Position numbers and translations under genes: made by a program
Shown: positions 29,078-38,908 of the stretch, piece after piece
Position numbering within the stretch: position 1 is the stretch's first letter
Layout: every line of letters starts with the position of its first letter
Assembly (NCBI RefSeq): GCF_014639435.1
Contig: NZ_BMFZ01000013.1
Coordinates: 1 to 40,033 of the forward strand
Direction: 5' to 3'
Source: Hafnia psychrotolerans
Lineage (GTDB): Bacteria > Pseudomonadota > Gammaproteobacteria > Enterobacterales > Enterobacteriaceae
DNA length: 40,033 nt
The notes under the pieces: model-generated
Told to the model about the DNA's origin: nothing
What the model saw: the letters and a program-made list of their open reading frames with translations, nothing else
The model's database searches: none

Positions 29078-30208
29078 GTGAAAGTGTTGACGATATTCGG
29101 CACCCGCCCGGAAGCCATAAAAATGGCACCGCTGGTGCACGCTTTGGCTCAGGATGACGCCTTTGAGTCAAAAGTCTGTGTCACGGCCCAGCATCGCGAA
29201 ATGTTAGATCAAGTATTGCATTTGTTTGGTATTCATCCTGAGTATGACCTCAATATCATGCGGCCAGGGCAGGACCTTACAGAGATAACCACCCGTATCC
29301 TGGAAGGATTAAAACCTGTTTTACAGGAATTCCAACCTGACGTTATATTGGTTCATGGCGACACAACGACCACGTTGTCCGCCAGCCTTGCAGCCTTTTA
29401 TCAGCAGATCCCTGTCGGACATGTTGAAGCCGGTTTGCGTACTGGCGACCTATCGTCCCCTTGGCCGGAAGAGGCAAACCGTCGTTTAACCGCTCATCTG
29501 GCAAAATGGCATTTTGCGCCGACTGAGACCTCGCGAGACAATTTGTTGCGCGAAGCGATCCCGGCAGAGAATATTTTCGTTACGGGCAATACTATTATTG
29601 ATGCTTTGCTGTGGGTTCGTGATCGGGTCAAAGAGGATGTCAGTTTGGCCAAACAACTGGCAGCCCTTTATCCCTTCATCGACGCCCGCAAGAAAATGAT
29701 TTTGGTTACTGGTCACCGTCGCGAGAGTTTTGGCGGTGGTTTCGACCGCATTTGCAGTGCACTGGTTGAAATTGCGCGACAACATCCGGAGGTACAGATC
29801 GTTTATCCGGTGCATCTCAACCCCAATGTCAGTGAGCCGGTCAATCGTATTCTGCGCGGTATCGACAACATTATTCTGATCGACCCGCAAGATTATCTGC
29901 CGTTTGTCTACCTGATGGATAAAGCCTACCTGATTCTCACTGACTCAGGAGGCATTCAGGAAGAGGCCCCATCATTGGGAAAACCTGTGCTGGTGATGCG
30001 AGAAGCCACTGAGCGACCAGAGGCGATCAGCGCTGGAACCGTCAGATTGGTTGGCACAGATATCGCTAAAATAGTGAAAGAAGTGACCCGATTGTTGAAT
30101 GACGAAAATGAGTATCACAGTATGAGCCGGGCGCATAATCCCTATGGCGACGGACAAGCCTGCCGTCGTATTCTTGCCGCGTTAAAGAATCAACGAGTAT
30201 CACAATGA
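29078..30208 (+). CDS. wecB: UDP-GlcNAc 2-epimerase (non-hydrolysing) WecB
   Basis: This 376-aa protein is identical in length to E. coli WecB (RffE). It has [17 protein letters not shown] at the N-terminus, HGDTTTT with Asp95, [11 protein letters not shown] and PWPEEANR with the catalytic glutamates, [10 protein letters not shown], and [22 protein letters not shown] near the C-terminus. It epimerises UDP-GlcNAc to UDP-ManNAc, the substrate of WecC, in the cytoplasm. The start is GTG. It ends overlapping wecC by 4 nt (ATGA). Confidence 0.97.
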   Translation: MKVLTIFGTRPEAIKMAPLVHALAQDDAFESKVCVTAQHREMLDQVLHLFGIHPEYDLNIMRPGQDLTEITTRILEGLKPVLQEFQPDVILVHGDTTTTLSASLAAFYQQIPVGHVEAGLRTGDLSSPWPEEANRRLTAHLAKWHFAPTETSRDNLLREAIPAENIFVTGNTIIDALLWVRDRVKEDVSLAKQLAALYPFIDARKKMILVTGHRRESFGGGFDRICSALVEIARQHPEVQIVYPVHLNPNVSEPVNRILRGIDNIILIDPQDYLPFVYLMDKAYLILTDSGGIQEEAPSLGKPVLVMREATERPEAISAGTVRLVGTDIAKIVKEVTRLLNDENEYHSMSRAHNPYGDGQACRRILAALKNQRVSQ

Positions 30209-31467
30209 GCTTCCAAACCATCAGTGTCATCGGGCTAGGCTACATCGGCCTGCCGACTGCGGCAGCCTTTGCATCACGACAGAGAAAAGTCGTGGGTGTT
30301 GACATCAACCGACATGCTGTCGAAACCATTAATCGCGGTGCCATACATATTGTGGAGCCGGATCTTGATGCGTTGGTGAAAACCGCCGTCGAGGAGGGGT
30401 TTCTTCGGGCATTTACTAGCCCGCAATCTGCGGATGCTTTTTTGATTGCTGTCCCGACACCATTTATGGGCGATCATCAACCGGATTTGAAATACGTCGA
30501 GTCGGCCGCACGTTCTATTGCGCCTGTGCTCAAAAAAGGCGATTTGATCATTCTGGAATCGACTTCTCCCGTCGGTGCGACCGAGCAAATGGCTGCATGG
30601 CTGGCAGAAATGCGTACCGACCTCAGCTTCCCTCAGCAGGTGGGTGAGCAGGCTGATATCAATATAGCTTACTGCCCGGAGCGTGTTTTGCCGGGGCAGG
30701 TGATGGTTGAGCTGATTAAAAATGACCGCGTCATCGGTGGCATGACGGCACTCTGCTCGCGGCGTGCCAGTGAGCTCTACAATATTTTCCTCAAGGGCGA
30801 ATGCGTCATCACCAATTCCCGCACCGCAGAAATGTGCAAGCTGACCGAAAACAGCTTCCGCGATGTCAATATTGCGTTCGCCAATGAGCTGTCGCTGATT
30901 TGCGATGCGCAGGGTATTAATGTGTGGGAACTGATCAGTCTGGCGAACCGTCATCCTCGCGTTAATATTTTGCAGCCTGGCCCAGGCGTTGGCGGTCACT
31001 GCATCGCCGTCGATCCGTGGTTTATCGTCGCGCAAAATCCGGAATTGGCGCGCATCATCCGCACAGCACGGGAAGTGAATGACAGCAAACCATACTGGGT
31101 GGTCGATCGCGTGAAAGCGGCGCTGGCAGATTGCCTGACCACCACTGGAAAGCGTGCGGCTGACGTCAAAATCGCCTGCTTTGGTCTGGCCTTTAAACCG
31201 AACATTGACGATCTGCGCGAAAGCCCGGCGGTTGAAGTGACACATCTGATTGCCGACTGGCACGCCGGAGAAACCTGGGCAGTCGAACCGAACGTTCACC
31301 TGTTGCCTGCCTCTTTGGCCGAGAAAGTGACGCTGCATACTTTGGATGACGCGCTGCAAAATGCCGATCTGCTGGTGATGCTGGTCGATCACGCCTCCTT
31401 CAAAGCGATCCCCGCCGCTCAAGTTGAACAGTTGTGGATCGTGGATACCAAAGGCGTATGGCGATAA
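30205..31467 (+). CDS. wecC: UDP-N-acetyl-D-mannosamine dehydrogenase WecC
   Basis: This 420-aa protein is the same length as E. coli WecC (RffD). The N-terminal NAD-binding motif is [14 protein letters not shown]. The catalytic cysteine is Cys266 in [15 protein letters not shown]. The central [21 protein letters not shown] and C-terminal [17 protein letters not shown] blocks are typical of UDP-sugar dehydrogenases. It oxidises UDP-ManNAc to UDP-ManNAcA, the second ECA sugar donor. The start overlaps wecB by 4 nt and the end overlaps wecD by 10 nt. Confidence 0.97.
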   Translation: MSFQTISVIGLGYIGLPTAAAFASRQRKVVGVDINRHAVETINRGAIHIVEPDLDALVKTAVEEGFLRAFTSPQSADAFLIAVPTPFMGDHQPDLKYVESAARSIAPVLKKGDLIILESTSPVGATEQMAAWLAEMRTDLSFPQQVGEQADINIAYCPERVLPGQVMVELIKNDRVIGGMTALCSRRASELYNIFLKGECVITNSRTAEMCKLTENSFRDVNIAFANELSLICDAQGINVWELISLANRHPRVNILQPGPGVGGHCIAVDPWFIVAQNPELARIIRTAREVNDSKPYWVVDRVKAALADCLTTTGKRAADVKIACFGLAFKPNIDDLRESPAVEVTHLIADWHAGETWAVEPNVHLLPASLAEKVTLHTLDDALQNADLLVMLVDHASFKAIPAAQVEQLWIVDTKGVWR

Positions 31468-32162
31468 GTCTTCGCGGCAATATTGATCCTCTCGGCTGGG
31501 AGAGTGAATTCTTCCGGCTACAGAGCGCGAAGCTGACGCTCGATACTGGCGCGGCTGAAGTGACACTGCAGGCACTGGCGCAGTACGCGCTGGTACAGGT
31601 GAAAGTGGACGCCGATCGGATGGATACGCTGGACGCACTTTCCGCGTTGGGTTTCCGGCTGGCGGAAGGCGAAACCGACCTGTGTATGTGGGTGGAACCG
31701 CAGGATGCTGCGCTCGCAGCCGGACGTCTGGCCGTGCCAGAAGAGATTGCTGGTGTGGTCGCCATTGCCCGCCAGGCGTTCCGGCTCAGCCGTTTTCGTG
31801 CGCCGTGGTATCAGCCGGGCGACAGCGAGCGCTTTTACGCGATGTGGGCGGAAAAAGCGGTGCTCGGCACCTTCGACCATCTTTGCCTGTGGGCAGATGA
31901 TGCGCAGGGCAGCGGACTCGGCTTTGTGACGCTGCGAAAGCTCTCACCGGATGAAGCAAGAATTGGCCTGCTGGCCGTCAGACCAGAGTGTCAGGGACGG
32001 GGAGCGGGCAGGAAATTAATGGCGGCTGCAAAACAGTGGTGTGCTGAACAGGGAATGTCGCGTTTACACGTTGCCACCCAAACTGGCAACCTCGCGGCTT
32101 TAAACCTTTATCTCGCCAGCGGTGGCAAAGTCACGCGCACGGCGTACTGGCTGTACAGGTGA
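31458..32162 (+). CDS. wecD: dTDP-4-amino-4,6-dideoxygalactose N-acetyltransferase WecD
   Basis: This 234-aa GNAT acetyltransferase (E. coli RffC/WecD 224 aa) has the acetyl-CoA-binding block LLAVRPECQGRGAGRKLMAAAKQW (Q/RxxGxG/A) and a C-terminus LHVATQTGNLAALNLYLASGGKVTRTAYWLYR, close to E. coli. It acetylates the WecE product to give dTDP-Fuc4NAc. ATG 31458 overlaps the wecC end by 10 nt; a longer frame from 31434 lies further into wecC. It diverges more from E. coli than its neighbours do, particularly over the first 100 residues. Confidence 0.93.
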   Translation: MAISLRGNIDPLGWESEFFRLQSAKLTLDTGAAEVTLQALAQYALVQVKVDADRMDTLDALSALGFRLAEGETDLCMWVEPQDAALAAGRLAVPEEIAGVVAIARQAFRLSRFRAPWYQPGDSERFYAMWAEKAVLGTFDHLCLWADDAQGSGLGFVTLRKLSPDEARIGLLAVRPECQGRGAGRKLMAAAKQWCAEQGMSRLHVATQTGNLAALNLYLASGGKVTRTAYWLYR

Positions 32163-32166
32163 AACA

Positions 32167-33297
32167 ATGATCCCTTTTAATGCGCCTCCGATTGTGGGTA
32201 CTGAAGTTGATTTCATGCGCGAGGCGATGAGCAGCGGCAAGTTATGCGGAGACGGCGTTTTTACCCTGCGCTGCCAGCAATGGTTCGAGCAGCGTTTTCA
32301 CTGCCTGAAAGTCTTGCTGACACCGTCTTGTACGGCTTCTCTGGAAATGGCTGCGCTATTGCTGGATATCCAGCCCGGCGACGAAGTCATCATGCCGAGC
32401 TTCACCTTTGTTTCCACCGCCAACGCGTTTGTTCTGCGCGGCGCGAAAATCGTGTTTGTCGATATTCGCCCGGATACGATGAATATCGACGAAACGCTGA
32501 TTGAAGCGGCGATCACCGATAGAACCAAAGTGATTGTGCCCGTGCACTACGCCGGTGTGGCCTGTGAAATGGACACCATCATGGCGCTGGCTGACAAACA
32601 TCATCTGTTTGTGGTGGAAGATGCCGCACAAGGTGTGATGTCGACTTACAAAGGCAAAGCGCTGGGCACCATCGGCCATATCGGCTGTTTCAGTTTTCAC
32701 GAAACCAAAAACTATACTGCTGGTGGGGAAGGTGGCGCGACGCTGATTAACGATGCGAATCTTATCGACCGCGCGGAAATCATTCGTGAAAAAGGCACTA
32801 ACCGTAGCCAGTTCTTCCGTGGTCAGGTGGATAAATACACCTGGCGTGATATCGGTTCCAGCTATCTGATGTCCGATTTGCAGGCCGCGTATTTGTGGGG
32901 AAACCTAGAGGCTGCTGAGAAAATTAACCAACGCCGTCTGTACATCTGGAATGCGTATTATGAAGCCTTGCAGGATCTGGCCGACGCCGGACGCATTCAA
33001 CTGCCGGGCGTTCCGCAGGATTGTGTGCAAAACGCGCATATGTTCTATGTGCGCCTGAACGACATCGAAGATCGCGATGCCTTTATCCGCCACATGAAAG
33101 CGGCGGATATCCTCACCGTCTTCCATTATATTCCGCTGCATGCCTGCCCGGCGGGCGAAGATTTTGGCCGTTTCGACGGAAACGACCGCTTTACAACACC
33201 GGAAAGCGAGCGTCTGGTGCGCCTGCCGCTGTTCTATAATATGACGGATGAGATTCAACAGACTGTGATCGCCGCTATGCTGAAATACTTCGCCTGA
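32167..33297 (+). CDS. wecE: dTDP-4-amino-4,6-dideoxygalactose transaminase WecE
   Basis: This 376-aa protein is the same length as E. coli WecE (RffA). It is a DegT/DnrJ/EryC1 PLP aminotransferase with TPSCTASLEMAALLLDIQPGDEVIMPSFTFVSTANAF, the PLP aspartate in VVEDAAQGV, and the Schiff-base Lys181 in CFSFHETKNYTAGGEGG. It aminates dTDP-4-keto-6-deoxyglucose with glutamate. The AGGTGA ribosome binding site overlaps the wecD stop, and ATG 32167 gives the family start MIPFNAPPIVG. Confidence 0.97.
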   Translation: MIPFNAPPIVGTEVDFMREAMSSGKLCGDGVFTLRCQQWFEQRFHCLKVLLTPSCTASLEMAALLLDIQPGDEVIMPSFTFVSTANAFVLRGAKIVFVDIRPDTMNIDETLIEAAITDRTKVIVPVHYAGVACEMDTIMALADKHHLFVVEDAAQGVMSTYKGKALGTIGHIGCFSFHETKNYTAGGEGGATLINDANLIDRAEIIREKGTNRSQFFRGQVDKYTWRDIGSSYLMSDLQAAYLWGNLEAAEKINQRRLYIWNAYYEALQDLADAGRIQLPGVPQDCVQNAHMFYVRLNDIEDRDAFIRHMKAADILTVFHYIPLHACPAGEDFGRFDGNDRFTTPESERLVRLPLFYNMTDEIQQTVIAAMLKYFA

Positions 33298-33298
33298 T

Positions 33299-34549
33299 AT
33301 GTCTCTGGCAAAAGCTTCGGTATGGACTGCGGGTTCAACACTGATAAAAATCGCTGCGGGCTTGCTGGTGGTGAAACTGCTGGCAGTGGCCTTTGGACCC
33401 AGCGGACTCGGTCAGGCTGGTAACTTCCGCCAGATGATCACGGTGCTGGGCGTGCTGTCTGGTGCGGGAATATTCAATGGCGTGACTAAATATGTCGCCG
33501 AGCACCACGAAAACCCTGAGCGCCTCAAAGCTGTCCTCGGCACGTCGTCATCACTGATTTTAGGTTTCTCGACGCTGTTGGCGGCGGTATTTTTGCTGGC
33601 GGCGGCGCCAATCAGCGTTGGGCTGTTCGGCCACGATCGCTATCAGGCAGTGGTTCGCACCCTGGCCTTTATTCAGATGGGCATCGCCTACGCCAACTAT
33701 TTTCAGGCGATCCTGAAAGGGTATCGCGATGCGATGGGCACGGCGCTGGCGGTGATCGGCGGCAGCCTGATTGGATTGTTGGCTTATCTGCTGTGTTTCA
33801 AACTTGGCGGCTACGAAGGTGCGCTGGCGGGTCTGGCGCTGGTGCCGGCGCTGGTGATTATTCCTGCCGCGGGTATGTTGTGGCGACGAAAATCCTTCCC
33901 GCTAGCGTATCTGAAGCCGGGCTGGGATCGCTTTATCGCCAGCCATCTGGGCAAATTTACGCTGATGGCGCTGATCACCTCCGTCACCATTCCGGTGGCC
34001 TATGTGATGATGCGAAATCTGTTGGCAGAACATTACAGCTGGAAAGCGGTGGGGATTTGGCAGGGCGTCAGCAGTATTTCCGATGCCTACCTGCAATTTA
34101 TCACCGCGTCTTTCAGCGTGTACCTGCTGCCGACGCTGTCACGACTAAAAGACAAACAGGCGATTTCCCATGAGATCGTCAAGTCGCTGAAATTCGTACT
34201 TCCCGCCGTCGCCGCCGTCAGTTTTACTGTCTGGCTGTTACGGGATTTCGCCATTTGGCTGCTGTTTTCGAAACAGTTTATCGCGATGCGCGATTTATTC
34301 GCCTGGCAGTTGGTCGGCGACGTGCTGAAAGTTGGCTCGTATGTTTTTGGGTATCTGGTGATCGCCCGTGCGTCTTTGCGTTTTTACATACTGACTGAAA
34401 TCAGCCAGTTCGCGTTACTGACCGGATTCTCACACTGGCTGATCCCGATTCACGGTTCTCTGGGCGCTGCGCAGGCGTATATGGCGACATATATCGTCTA
34501 TTTCGCGCTGTGTTGCACCGTATTTCTTCTTTATCGTAGACGAGTATGA
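33299..34549 (+). CDS. wzxE: lipid III flippase WzxE
   Basis: This 416-aa polytopic protein is identical in length to E. coli WzxE. It is a MOP-superfamily polysaccharide flippase with about 12 hydrophobic helices. Conserved are [45 protein letters not shown] and [33 protein letters not shown]. It moves undecaprenyl-PP-linked ECA trisaccharide across the inner membrane. It starts one base after the wecE stop and overlaps wecF by 4 nt. Confidence 0.96.
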   Translation: MSLAKASVWTAGSTLIKIAAGLLVVKLLAVAFGPSGLGQAGNFRQMITVLGVLSGAGIFNGVTKYVAEHHENPERLKAVLGTSSSLILGFSTLLAAVFLLAAAPISVGLFGHDRYQAVVRTLAFIQMGIAYANYFQAILKGYRDAMGTALAVIGGSLIGLLAYLLCFKLGGYEGALAGLALVPALVIIPAAGMLWRRKSFPLAYLKPGWDRFIASHLGKFTLMALITSVTIPVAYVMMRNLLAEHYSWKAVGIWQGVSSISDAYLQFITASFSVYLLPTLSRLKDKQAISHEIVKSLKFVLPAVAAVSFTVWLLRDFAIWLLFSKQFIAMRDLFAWQLVGDVLKVGSYVFGYLVIARASLRFYILTEISQFALLTGFSHWLIPIHGSLGAAQAYMATYIVYFALCCTVFLLYRRRV

Positions 34550-35631
34550 CAACGCTGATTCACGTTTTGGGATCTGACATCCCACACCATAATCTCACTG
34601 TGTTGCGCTTCTTCAATGATGTGCTGGCAGAGTGCGCGCCACAGGAACAGATCCGCAATTTTATGGTGGCTGCAGCGGACAGTGCCGCCTTTACAGGATT
34701 GACCCGCCTGCAGATTGATATCTACCCAGATAAAAAAAGTTTGGCGCGGGCGATGATCGCTAACGCACAACAAAACCGCAGTCATCGTTTCTTCCTGCAC
34801 GGGCAATTTAACCCTACCCTGTGGCTGGCATTACTCGGCGGCAAGATCAAAGCGCGGCAGGTATGCTGGCATATTTGGGGCGCAGATTTGTATGAGGCGT
34901 CCGGTAGCCTGAAGTTTCGTCTGTTTTATCTGTTGCGTCGCATTGCCCAAGGATGCGTCGGTCATGTATTGGGTACGCGCGGCGATCTGATTCATTATCA
35001 TCAGCGCCATCCGCGGGTGGCCTCTTCGCTGCTCTACTTTCCGACTCGCATGGATCCCGCCCTGACGCAGGTAGACTGTCAGCCTGAAAACAGTGAGCCG
35101 ATGACCGTTCTGGTTGGCAACTCAGGTGATGTTAGCAATCGGCACGTCGAAGCGTTGAATGCGCTGTATCAGCAATTTGGTGCGGAGATTAGGGTGATTA
35201 TTCCGATGGGATATCCGGACAACAATCAGCCTTATATTGAGCAAGTCTACGCCGAAGCCCTGAAACTATTTCCAGCAAAGAATGTTGAATTACTGACAGA
35301 ATCCATGGCCTTTGACGATTACCTCAACATGCTACGCCGCTGTTCGCTGGGATATTTTATTTTTGATCGCCAGCAGGGTATAGGTACTCTGTGTTTGCTC
35401 ATCCAGTTTGGCGTGCCCTTTGTCGTGAGCCGCAAGAACCCGTTTTGGCAGGATTTGGCCGAGCAGCATCTGCCCGTGCTTTTTTACGGTGATAGGCTAA
35501 ATGTTGCGACTGTCGCCGAGGCGCGCCGTCAATTATTGAGTACCGATCGTCAAAATATCGCGTTCTTTAATCCCAATTATATTGGCGGATGGCAACAGGC
35601 GCTGAGTCTGGCAGCGGGAGCGTCATTATGA
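34546..35631 (+). CDS. wecF: TDP-Fuc4NAc:lipid II Fuc4NAc transferase WecF
   Basis: This 361-aa glycosyltransferase (family GT56; E. coli RffT 359 aa) has [49 protein letters not shown] and [20 protein letters not shown], the conserved blocks of the family. It adds the third sugar, Fuc4NAc, to lipid II, giving lipid III at the cytoplasmic membrane face. It overlaps wzxE (ATGA) and wzyE by 4 nt each. Confidence 0.96.
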   Translation: MTTLIHVLGSDIPHHNLTVLRFFNDVLAECAPQEQIRNFMVAAADSAAFTGLTRLQIDIYPDKKSLARAMIANAQQNRSHRFFLHGQFNPTLWLALLGGKIKARQVCWHIWGADLYEASGSLKFRLFYLLRRIAQGCVGHVLGTRGDLIHYHQRHPRVASSLLYFPTRMDPALTQVDCQPENSEPMTVLVGNSGDVSNRHVEALNALYQQFGAEIRVIIPMGYPDNNQPYIEQVYAEALKLFPAKNVELLTESMAFDDYLNMLRRCSLGYFIFDRQQGIGTLCLLIQFGVPFVVSRKNPFWQDLAEQHLPVLFYGDRLNVATVAEARRQLLSTDRQNIAFFNPNYIGGWQQALSLAAGASL

Positions 35632-37016
35632 CGTTGGCCCAGTTCGGCGGTCTTTGCGTGGTTTACGCTTTTTCGCTGATATTTATTTTGACGTTGACCT
35701 ACAAAGAATTCCGCCGGGTCCGGTTTAACTTCAACGTATTCTTTTCCATGCTTTATTTACTGACGTTCTACTTCGGCTTTCCGCTGACCTGTCTGTTGGT
35801 GTTTCGTTTTGACGTGCAGGTGGTCCCGGTGGAGTATCTGCTGCAGGCGATGCTAGCCGCTACCTGTTTCTACGGCATTTACTACGTAAGTTATAAAACC
35901 CGACTGAAAGCGTCCTCAGCGACACCAAGAGCGGCGCTCTTTACCATGAACCGAGTGGAAACCCACCTGACGTGGATGCTGCTGGCACTCGTTGCCATTG
36001 TTACCGTGTCGATTTTCTTCCTGCATAACGGCTTCCTGTTGTTCAAACTGACGTCTTATAGTCAGATCTTCTCGAGAGATGTCTCCGGTGTGGCGCTCAA
36101 ACGTTTCTTCTACTTCTTCATTCCTGCCATGCTGGTGGTTTATTTCCTGCGGCAGAACAGCCGTAGCTGGCTGTTTTTCCTGGTGAGCACGGTAGCTTTT
36201 GGCCTGCTGACTTACGTGATCGTCGGCGGCACGCGTGCCAACATCATCATCGCTTTTGCATTGTTCCTGTTTATCGGCATTGTGCGGGGTTGGATATCGC
36301 TGTGGATGCTGGCTGTGGCGGGCGTCATGGCTATTGTGGGTATGTTCTGGCTGGCACTGAAGCGTTATGGGATGAATGTTAATGGCTCGGAGGCATTCTA
36401 TACCTTCCTCTACCTTACTCGTGACACCTTCTCGCCGTGGGAAAATCTGGGCCTGCTGCTGCAACATTATGACCAAATAAGTTTTCAGGGGCTCGCCCCT
36501 ATTATCCGCGACTTCTATGTCTTTATTCCGAGCTGGTTGTGGCCGGGCAGGCCTAGTGAGGTACTTAATTCCGCCAACTACTTTACCTGGGAAGTCCTCA
36601 ATAACCATTCCGGACTTGCCATCTCCCCGACCCTTATAGGCTCGCTGGTGGTGATGGGTGGCGTGTGGTTTATTCCTTTGGGCGCGGTGGCAGTTGGTAT
36701 GATCATCAAATGGTTTGACTGGCTGTATGAACTCGGGAAAGCGGAGAAGAATCGCTACAAAGCGGCAATTTTGCAAAGTTTCTGTTTCGGTGCTGTCTTT
36801 AATATGATCGTGCTTGCCCGAGAAGGCGTTGATTCTTTTTTCTCGCGTGTCGTCTTTTTTTGCCTGATTTTTGGCGCGTGTCTGGTCATAGCAAAACTTC
36901 TGTACTGGCTTTTTGACGCAGTTGGTCTGATCAACCCGCGTCCATGTCACATTCTTAATATTATCAATACCGAAGGGACCCCAACGACGCATCCGCCGTC
37001 GCAGGAACATTCATGA
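35628..37016 (+). CDS. wzyE: ECA polymerase WzyE
   Basis: This 462-aa membrane protein (E. coli 450 aa) has about 11-12 hydrophobic helices and a large periplasmic loop. [38 protein letters not shown] and [26 protein letters not shown] match the WzyE family. It polymerises lipid III repeats on the periplasmic face, with WzzE setting length. ATG 35628 overlaps the wecF stop (ATGA); a longer frame from 35589 is not conserved. The C-terminal tail THPPSQEHS is slightly longer than in E. coli. Confidence 0.94.
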   Translation: MTLAQFGGLCVVYAFSLIFILTLTYKEFRRVRFNFNVFFSMLYLLTFYFGFPLTCLLVFRFDVQVVPVEYLLQAMLAATCFYGIYYVSYKTRLKASSATPRAALFTMNRVETHLTWMLLALVAIVTVSIFFLHNGFLLFKLTSYSQIFSRDVSGVALKRFFYFFIPAMLVVYFLRQNSRSWLFFLVSTVAFGLLTYVIVGGTRANIIIAFALFLFIGIVRGWISLWMLAVAGVMAIVGMFWLALKRYGMNVNGSEAFYTFLYLTRDTFSPWENLGLLLQHYDQISFQGLAPIIRDFYVFIPSWLWPGRPSEVLNSANYFTWEVLNNHSGLAISPTLIGSLVVMGGVWFIPLGAVAVGMIIKWFDWLYELGKAEKNRYKAAILQSFCFGAVFNMIVLAREGVDSFFSRVVFFCLIFGACLVIAKLLYWLFDAVGLINPRPCHILNIINTEGTPTTHPPSQEHS

Positions 37017-37753
37017 ATTTAGAGAATAACATTCCAATCTATTCAATCCGTGGCATTGATCTGTGGGGCTTTCGCGACATGGATCAGTTCATCGACTATC
37101 TGTTTGCCGGTCACAGGGTGAAGACCGGTGCGCTGGTAGCGATGAATGCTGAAAAGGTGTTAGCTACGGAGAGCCAGCCGGAAATTGCTGAGCTTATTGG
37201 CCGCGCAGAGTATAAATACGCCGATGGCATAAGTATCGTGCGTTCTATCCGTCGTAAATATCCACGGGCTAAAGTGTCACGTATTCCTGGTGTGGATCTA
37301 TGGGAAGGGCTGATGCAGCGTGCTGGGCAGGAAGGAACGCCAGTATTTCTGATTGGCGGTAAGCCTGATGTTCTGGAGCAAACCGAAGCCAAACTGCGCG
37401 CGCAATGGAATGTAAACATTGTTGGCAGTCAGAACGGTTATTTGACTCCACAACAGCGCGATTCATTGTTTGAACGTGTTAAAGCGAGCCAGGCTGCCAT
37501 TATCACGGTTGCGATGGGATCGCCTCGACAGGAGGTTCTCATGTACGATTGCCAGGTAGTGCATCCTGATGCCTTATACATGGGTGTCGGTGGCACTTAC
37601 GATGTGTTTACCGGCCATGTGAAGCGCGCACCAAAAATCTGGCAAAAGCTGGGACTTGAGTGGCTTTATCGTTTAATCCGCCAGCCTAGTCGGCTTGGTC
37701 GTCAGATTAAACTGCTTAAATATCTGCGTTACCACTATACGGGGCGGCTCTAA
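37013..37753 (+). CDS. wecG: UDP-ManNAcA:lipid I ManNAcA transferase WecG
   Basis: This 246-aa protein is the same length as E. coli WecG (RffM), a WecG/TagA/CpsF family (GT26) glycosyltransferase. [41 protein letters not shown] and [31 protein letters not shown] are diagnostic. It adds ManNAcA to lipid I (GlcNAc-PP-Und), giving lipid II. It overlaps wzyE by 4 nt and is the last gene of the ECA cluster. In E. coli yifK follows; here it is absent. Confidence 0.96.
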   Translation: MNLENNIPIYSIRGIDLWGFRDMDQFIDYLFAGHRVKTGALVAMNAEKVLATESQPEIAELIGRAEYKYADGISIVRSIRRKYPRAKVSRIPGVDLWEGLMQRAGQEGTPVFLIGGKPDVLEQTEAKLRAQWNVNIVGSQNGYLTPQQRDSLFERVKASQAAIITVAMGSPRQEVLMYDCQVVHPDALYMGVGGTYDVFTGHVKRAPKIWQKLGLEWLYRLIRQPSRLGRQIKLLKYLRYHYTGRL

Positions 37754-38026
37754 ACTTCCCCTGCGGTGTGTCATGGCATCCTATCAGGGCATGGTGTTGT
37801 TGATGGGGGGAATTTGCCTCGATAGGCAGATTTTTTGCGGGTAGACAGGGTTTTCATCGCAGCGAACCGCCTGATATACTCCTGAACAGGGATAAGTATG
37901 TGTATGTCACTGACGGCTGAATAGACAAAATAACGTCGTAAGTCATGGGCAGAGAGGCTAAGACGCCTATTTTTAGCGCGTATTGGACAAAGAGCAGTCA
38001 AACGAAACTTTTCCAATAAAAAGCAC
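37754..38026. other. noncoding gap between wecG and the tRNA operon
   Basis: No gene is supported here. A minus-strand open frame of 81 codons (37771-38016) has no recognisable domain, no evident ribosome binding site and a composition like random translation. E. coli has yifK in this interval; I see no remnant of it. No clear wecG terminator is visible either. Confidence 0.5.
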
Positions 38027-38055
38027 TAGACAGGGTGGCATGGAAACCGTAGTAT
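38027..38055 (+). promoter_or_regulatory. promoter of the argX-hisR-leuT-proM tRNA operon
   Basis: TAGACA (-35, 38027-38032) and TAGTAT (-10, 38050-38055) are 17 bp apart. They are followed by a C-rich discriminator (CCCCATCCGC), the signature of a stringently controlled stable-RNA promoter. tRNA-Arg starts 22 nt after the -10 box. Confidence 0.8.
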
Positions 38056-38076
38056 CCCCATCCGCAACGGCGCTAA

Positions 38077-38153
<77 letters not shown>

Positions 38154-38224
38154 TTAAGTTTGCGCTAGAGTTGCGGTGGTCATGTTTGAAGTTAAGCAGT
38201 CCACGATGTAGAAGAGTTTGAAAT

Positions 38225-38301
38225 GGTGGCTATAGCTCAGTTGGTAGAGCCCTGGATTGTGATTCCAGTTGTCGTGGGTTCGAGCCCCATTAGCCACCCC
38301 A
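38225..38301 (+). tRNA. hisR: tRNA-His (GUG)
   Basis: The 77-nt tRNA includes the histidine-specific extra 5' G (GGTGGCT) facing C73, with encoded CCA. Anticodon GTG lies in GATTGTGATTC. The sequence is almost identical to E. coli hisR. Confidence 0.97.
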
Positions 38302-38332
38302 AATTTTTTAAATGATTTTGTGAACGTGACAT

Positions 38333-38418
38333 GCGATGGTGGCGGAATTGGTAGACGCGCTAGCTTCAGGTGTTAGTGTCCTTTGGATGTGAGGGTTCGA
38401 GTCCCTCCCTTCGCACCA
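38333..38418 (+). tRNA. leuT: tRNA-Leu (CAG)
   Basis: This 86-nt class II tRNA has a long variable arm (TGTCCTTTGGATG). Anticodon CAG lies in GCTTCAGGTG. Acceptor GCGATGG/CCTTCGC has a T-T mismatch at the fifth pair; E. coli tRNA-Leu(CAG) also has an unpaired fifth position, so this is not a sign of decay. Confidence 0.96.
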
Positions 38419-38477
38419 CACACAAAATGCATTTAAATGATGCTGTTAGTATCAAAAAATAGTAATATGCACGACAT

Positions 38478-38554
38478 CGGCGAGTAGCGCAGCTTGGTAG
38501 CGCAACTGGTTTGGGACCAGTGGGTCGGAGGTTCGAATCCTCTCTCGCCGACCA
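38478..38554 (+). tRNA. proM: tRNA-Pro (UGG)
   Basis: The 77-nt tRNA runs CGGCGAG...CTCGCCGACCA, with anticodon TGG in GGTTTGGGACC. It looks identical to E. coli proM. It is the last tRNA of the operon, followed 8 nt later by a terminator. Confidence 0.97.
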
Positions 38555-38562
38555 CATTTGAA

Positions 38563-38590
38563 AAACCTGCTTTTGAAGCGGGTTTTTTTT
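38563..38590 (+). terminator. tRNA operon terminator
   Basis: A 10-pair stem, AAACCTGCTT/AAGCGGGTTT (one T-G pair), has a TTG loop and eight T residues. It ends the argX-hisR-leuT-proM transcript. Confidence 0.9.
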
Positions 38591-38613
38591 CGCCTATAGT
38601 TTATGAGGATGAG

Positions 38614-38630
38614 AACCTCCGAAGGAGGTT
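38614..38630. repeat. short perfect hairpin after the tRNA operon
   Basis: AACCTCC-GAA-GGAGGTT is a perfect 7-bp inverted repeat. It is followed by GAGCCGAGCGCAGCGAGACC, a phrase reminiscent of small repeats found behind tRNA genes in enteric bacteria. It has no T-run and its function is unknown. Confidence 0.4.
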
Positions 38631-38684
38631 TGAGCCGAGCGCAGCGAGACCACGTTGCTTTATCACGACTTTCCCACTTTACGC

Positions 38685-38702
38685 TGTCTCTGTCTTGAGA
38701 CA
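38685..38702 (+). promoter_or_regulatory. GlrR (QseF)-type activator site 1 of glmZ
   Basis: TGTC-N10-GACA, the recognition pattern of the sigma-54 activator GlrR/QseF, is exact here, about 215 bp upstream of the predicted glmZ start. A second exact copy follows 45 bp later. Confidence 0.7.
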
Positions 38703-38747
38703 TTTATCCTATTGATAAACAGTCTTTAATTTCATCCCTGTCTGTAC

Positions 38748-38765
38748 TGTCGCTCTCAGGAGACA
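38748..38765 (+). promoter_or_regulatory. GlrR (QseF)-type activator site 2 of glmZ
   Basis: This is a second exact TGTC-N10-GACA, centred about 150 bp upstream of the glmZ start. Paired enhancer sites at this distance are typical of GlrR control. AT-rich DNA between this site and the promoter (38828-38873) could take the usual IHF bend, though I cannot fix an IHF site. Confidence 0.75.
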
Positions 38766-38881
38766 GATCTGGACTTCTGGCGTGTAATAACCCGCGCCGG
38801 AAAAATACTCATACCATCACCGGGGAATAAAAACTTTTATTATCATAAGTATAAAATATTTCACGGCAGGTATTGCCAGTG

Positions 38882-38897
38882 TGGCACGCATCCTGCA
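38882..38897 (+). promoter_or_regulatory. sigma-54 promoter of glmZ
   Basis: TGGCACGCATCCTGCA matches the consensus TGGCACG-N4-TTGCA with one change. The -24 GG (38883-38884) and -12 GC (38895-38896) are the required 10 bp apart. The glmZ 5' end (38909) lies 13 nt past the -12 GC. A TATTCT overlapping -12 to -7 could form the sigma-70 promoter known to overlap in E. coli. Confidence 0.88.
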
Positions 38898-38908
38898 TTA
38901 TTCTCGCC

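Noticed and set aside
35916-37010. 364-codon minus-strand frame opposite wzyE
   Set aside because: It is the antisense shadow of wzyE, rich in His, Gln and Arg, and has no family resemblance. wzyE itself has clear homology.
37771-38016. 81-codon minus-strand frame after wecG
   Set aside because: No recognisable domain, no ribosome binding site, and no similarity to YifK, which would be expected here.
38333-38418. tRNA-Leu with acceptor mismatch as a decayed tRNA
   Set aside because: E. coli tRNA-Leu(CAG) also has an unpaired fifth acceptor position, and the rest of the molecule is canonical.
38366-38715. Open frames on both strands around the Leu and Pro tRNAs
   Set aside because: They are translations of tRNA genes; such false proteins are common at tRNA clusters.
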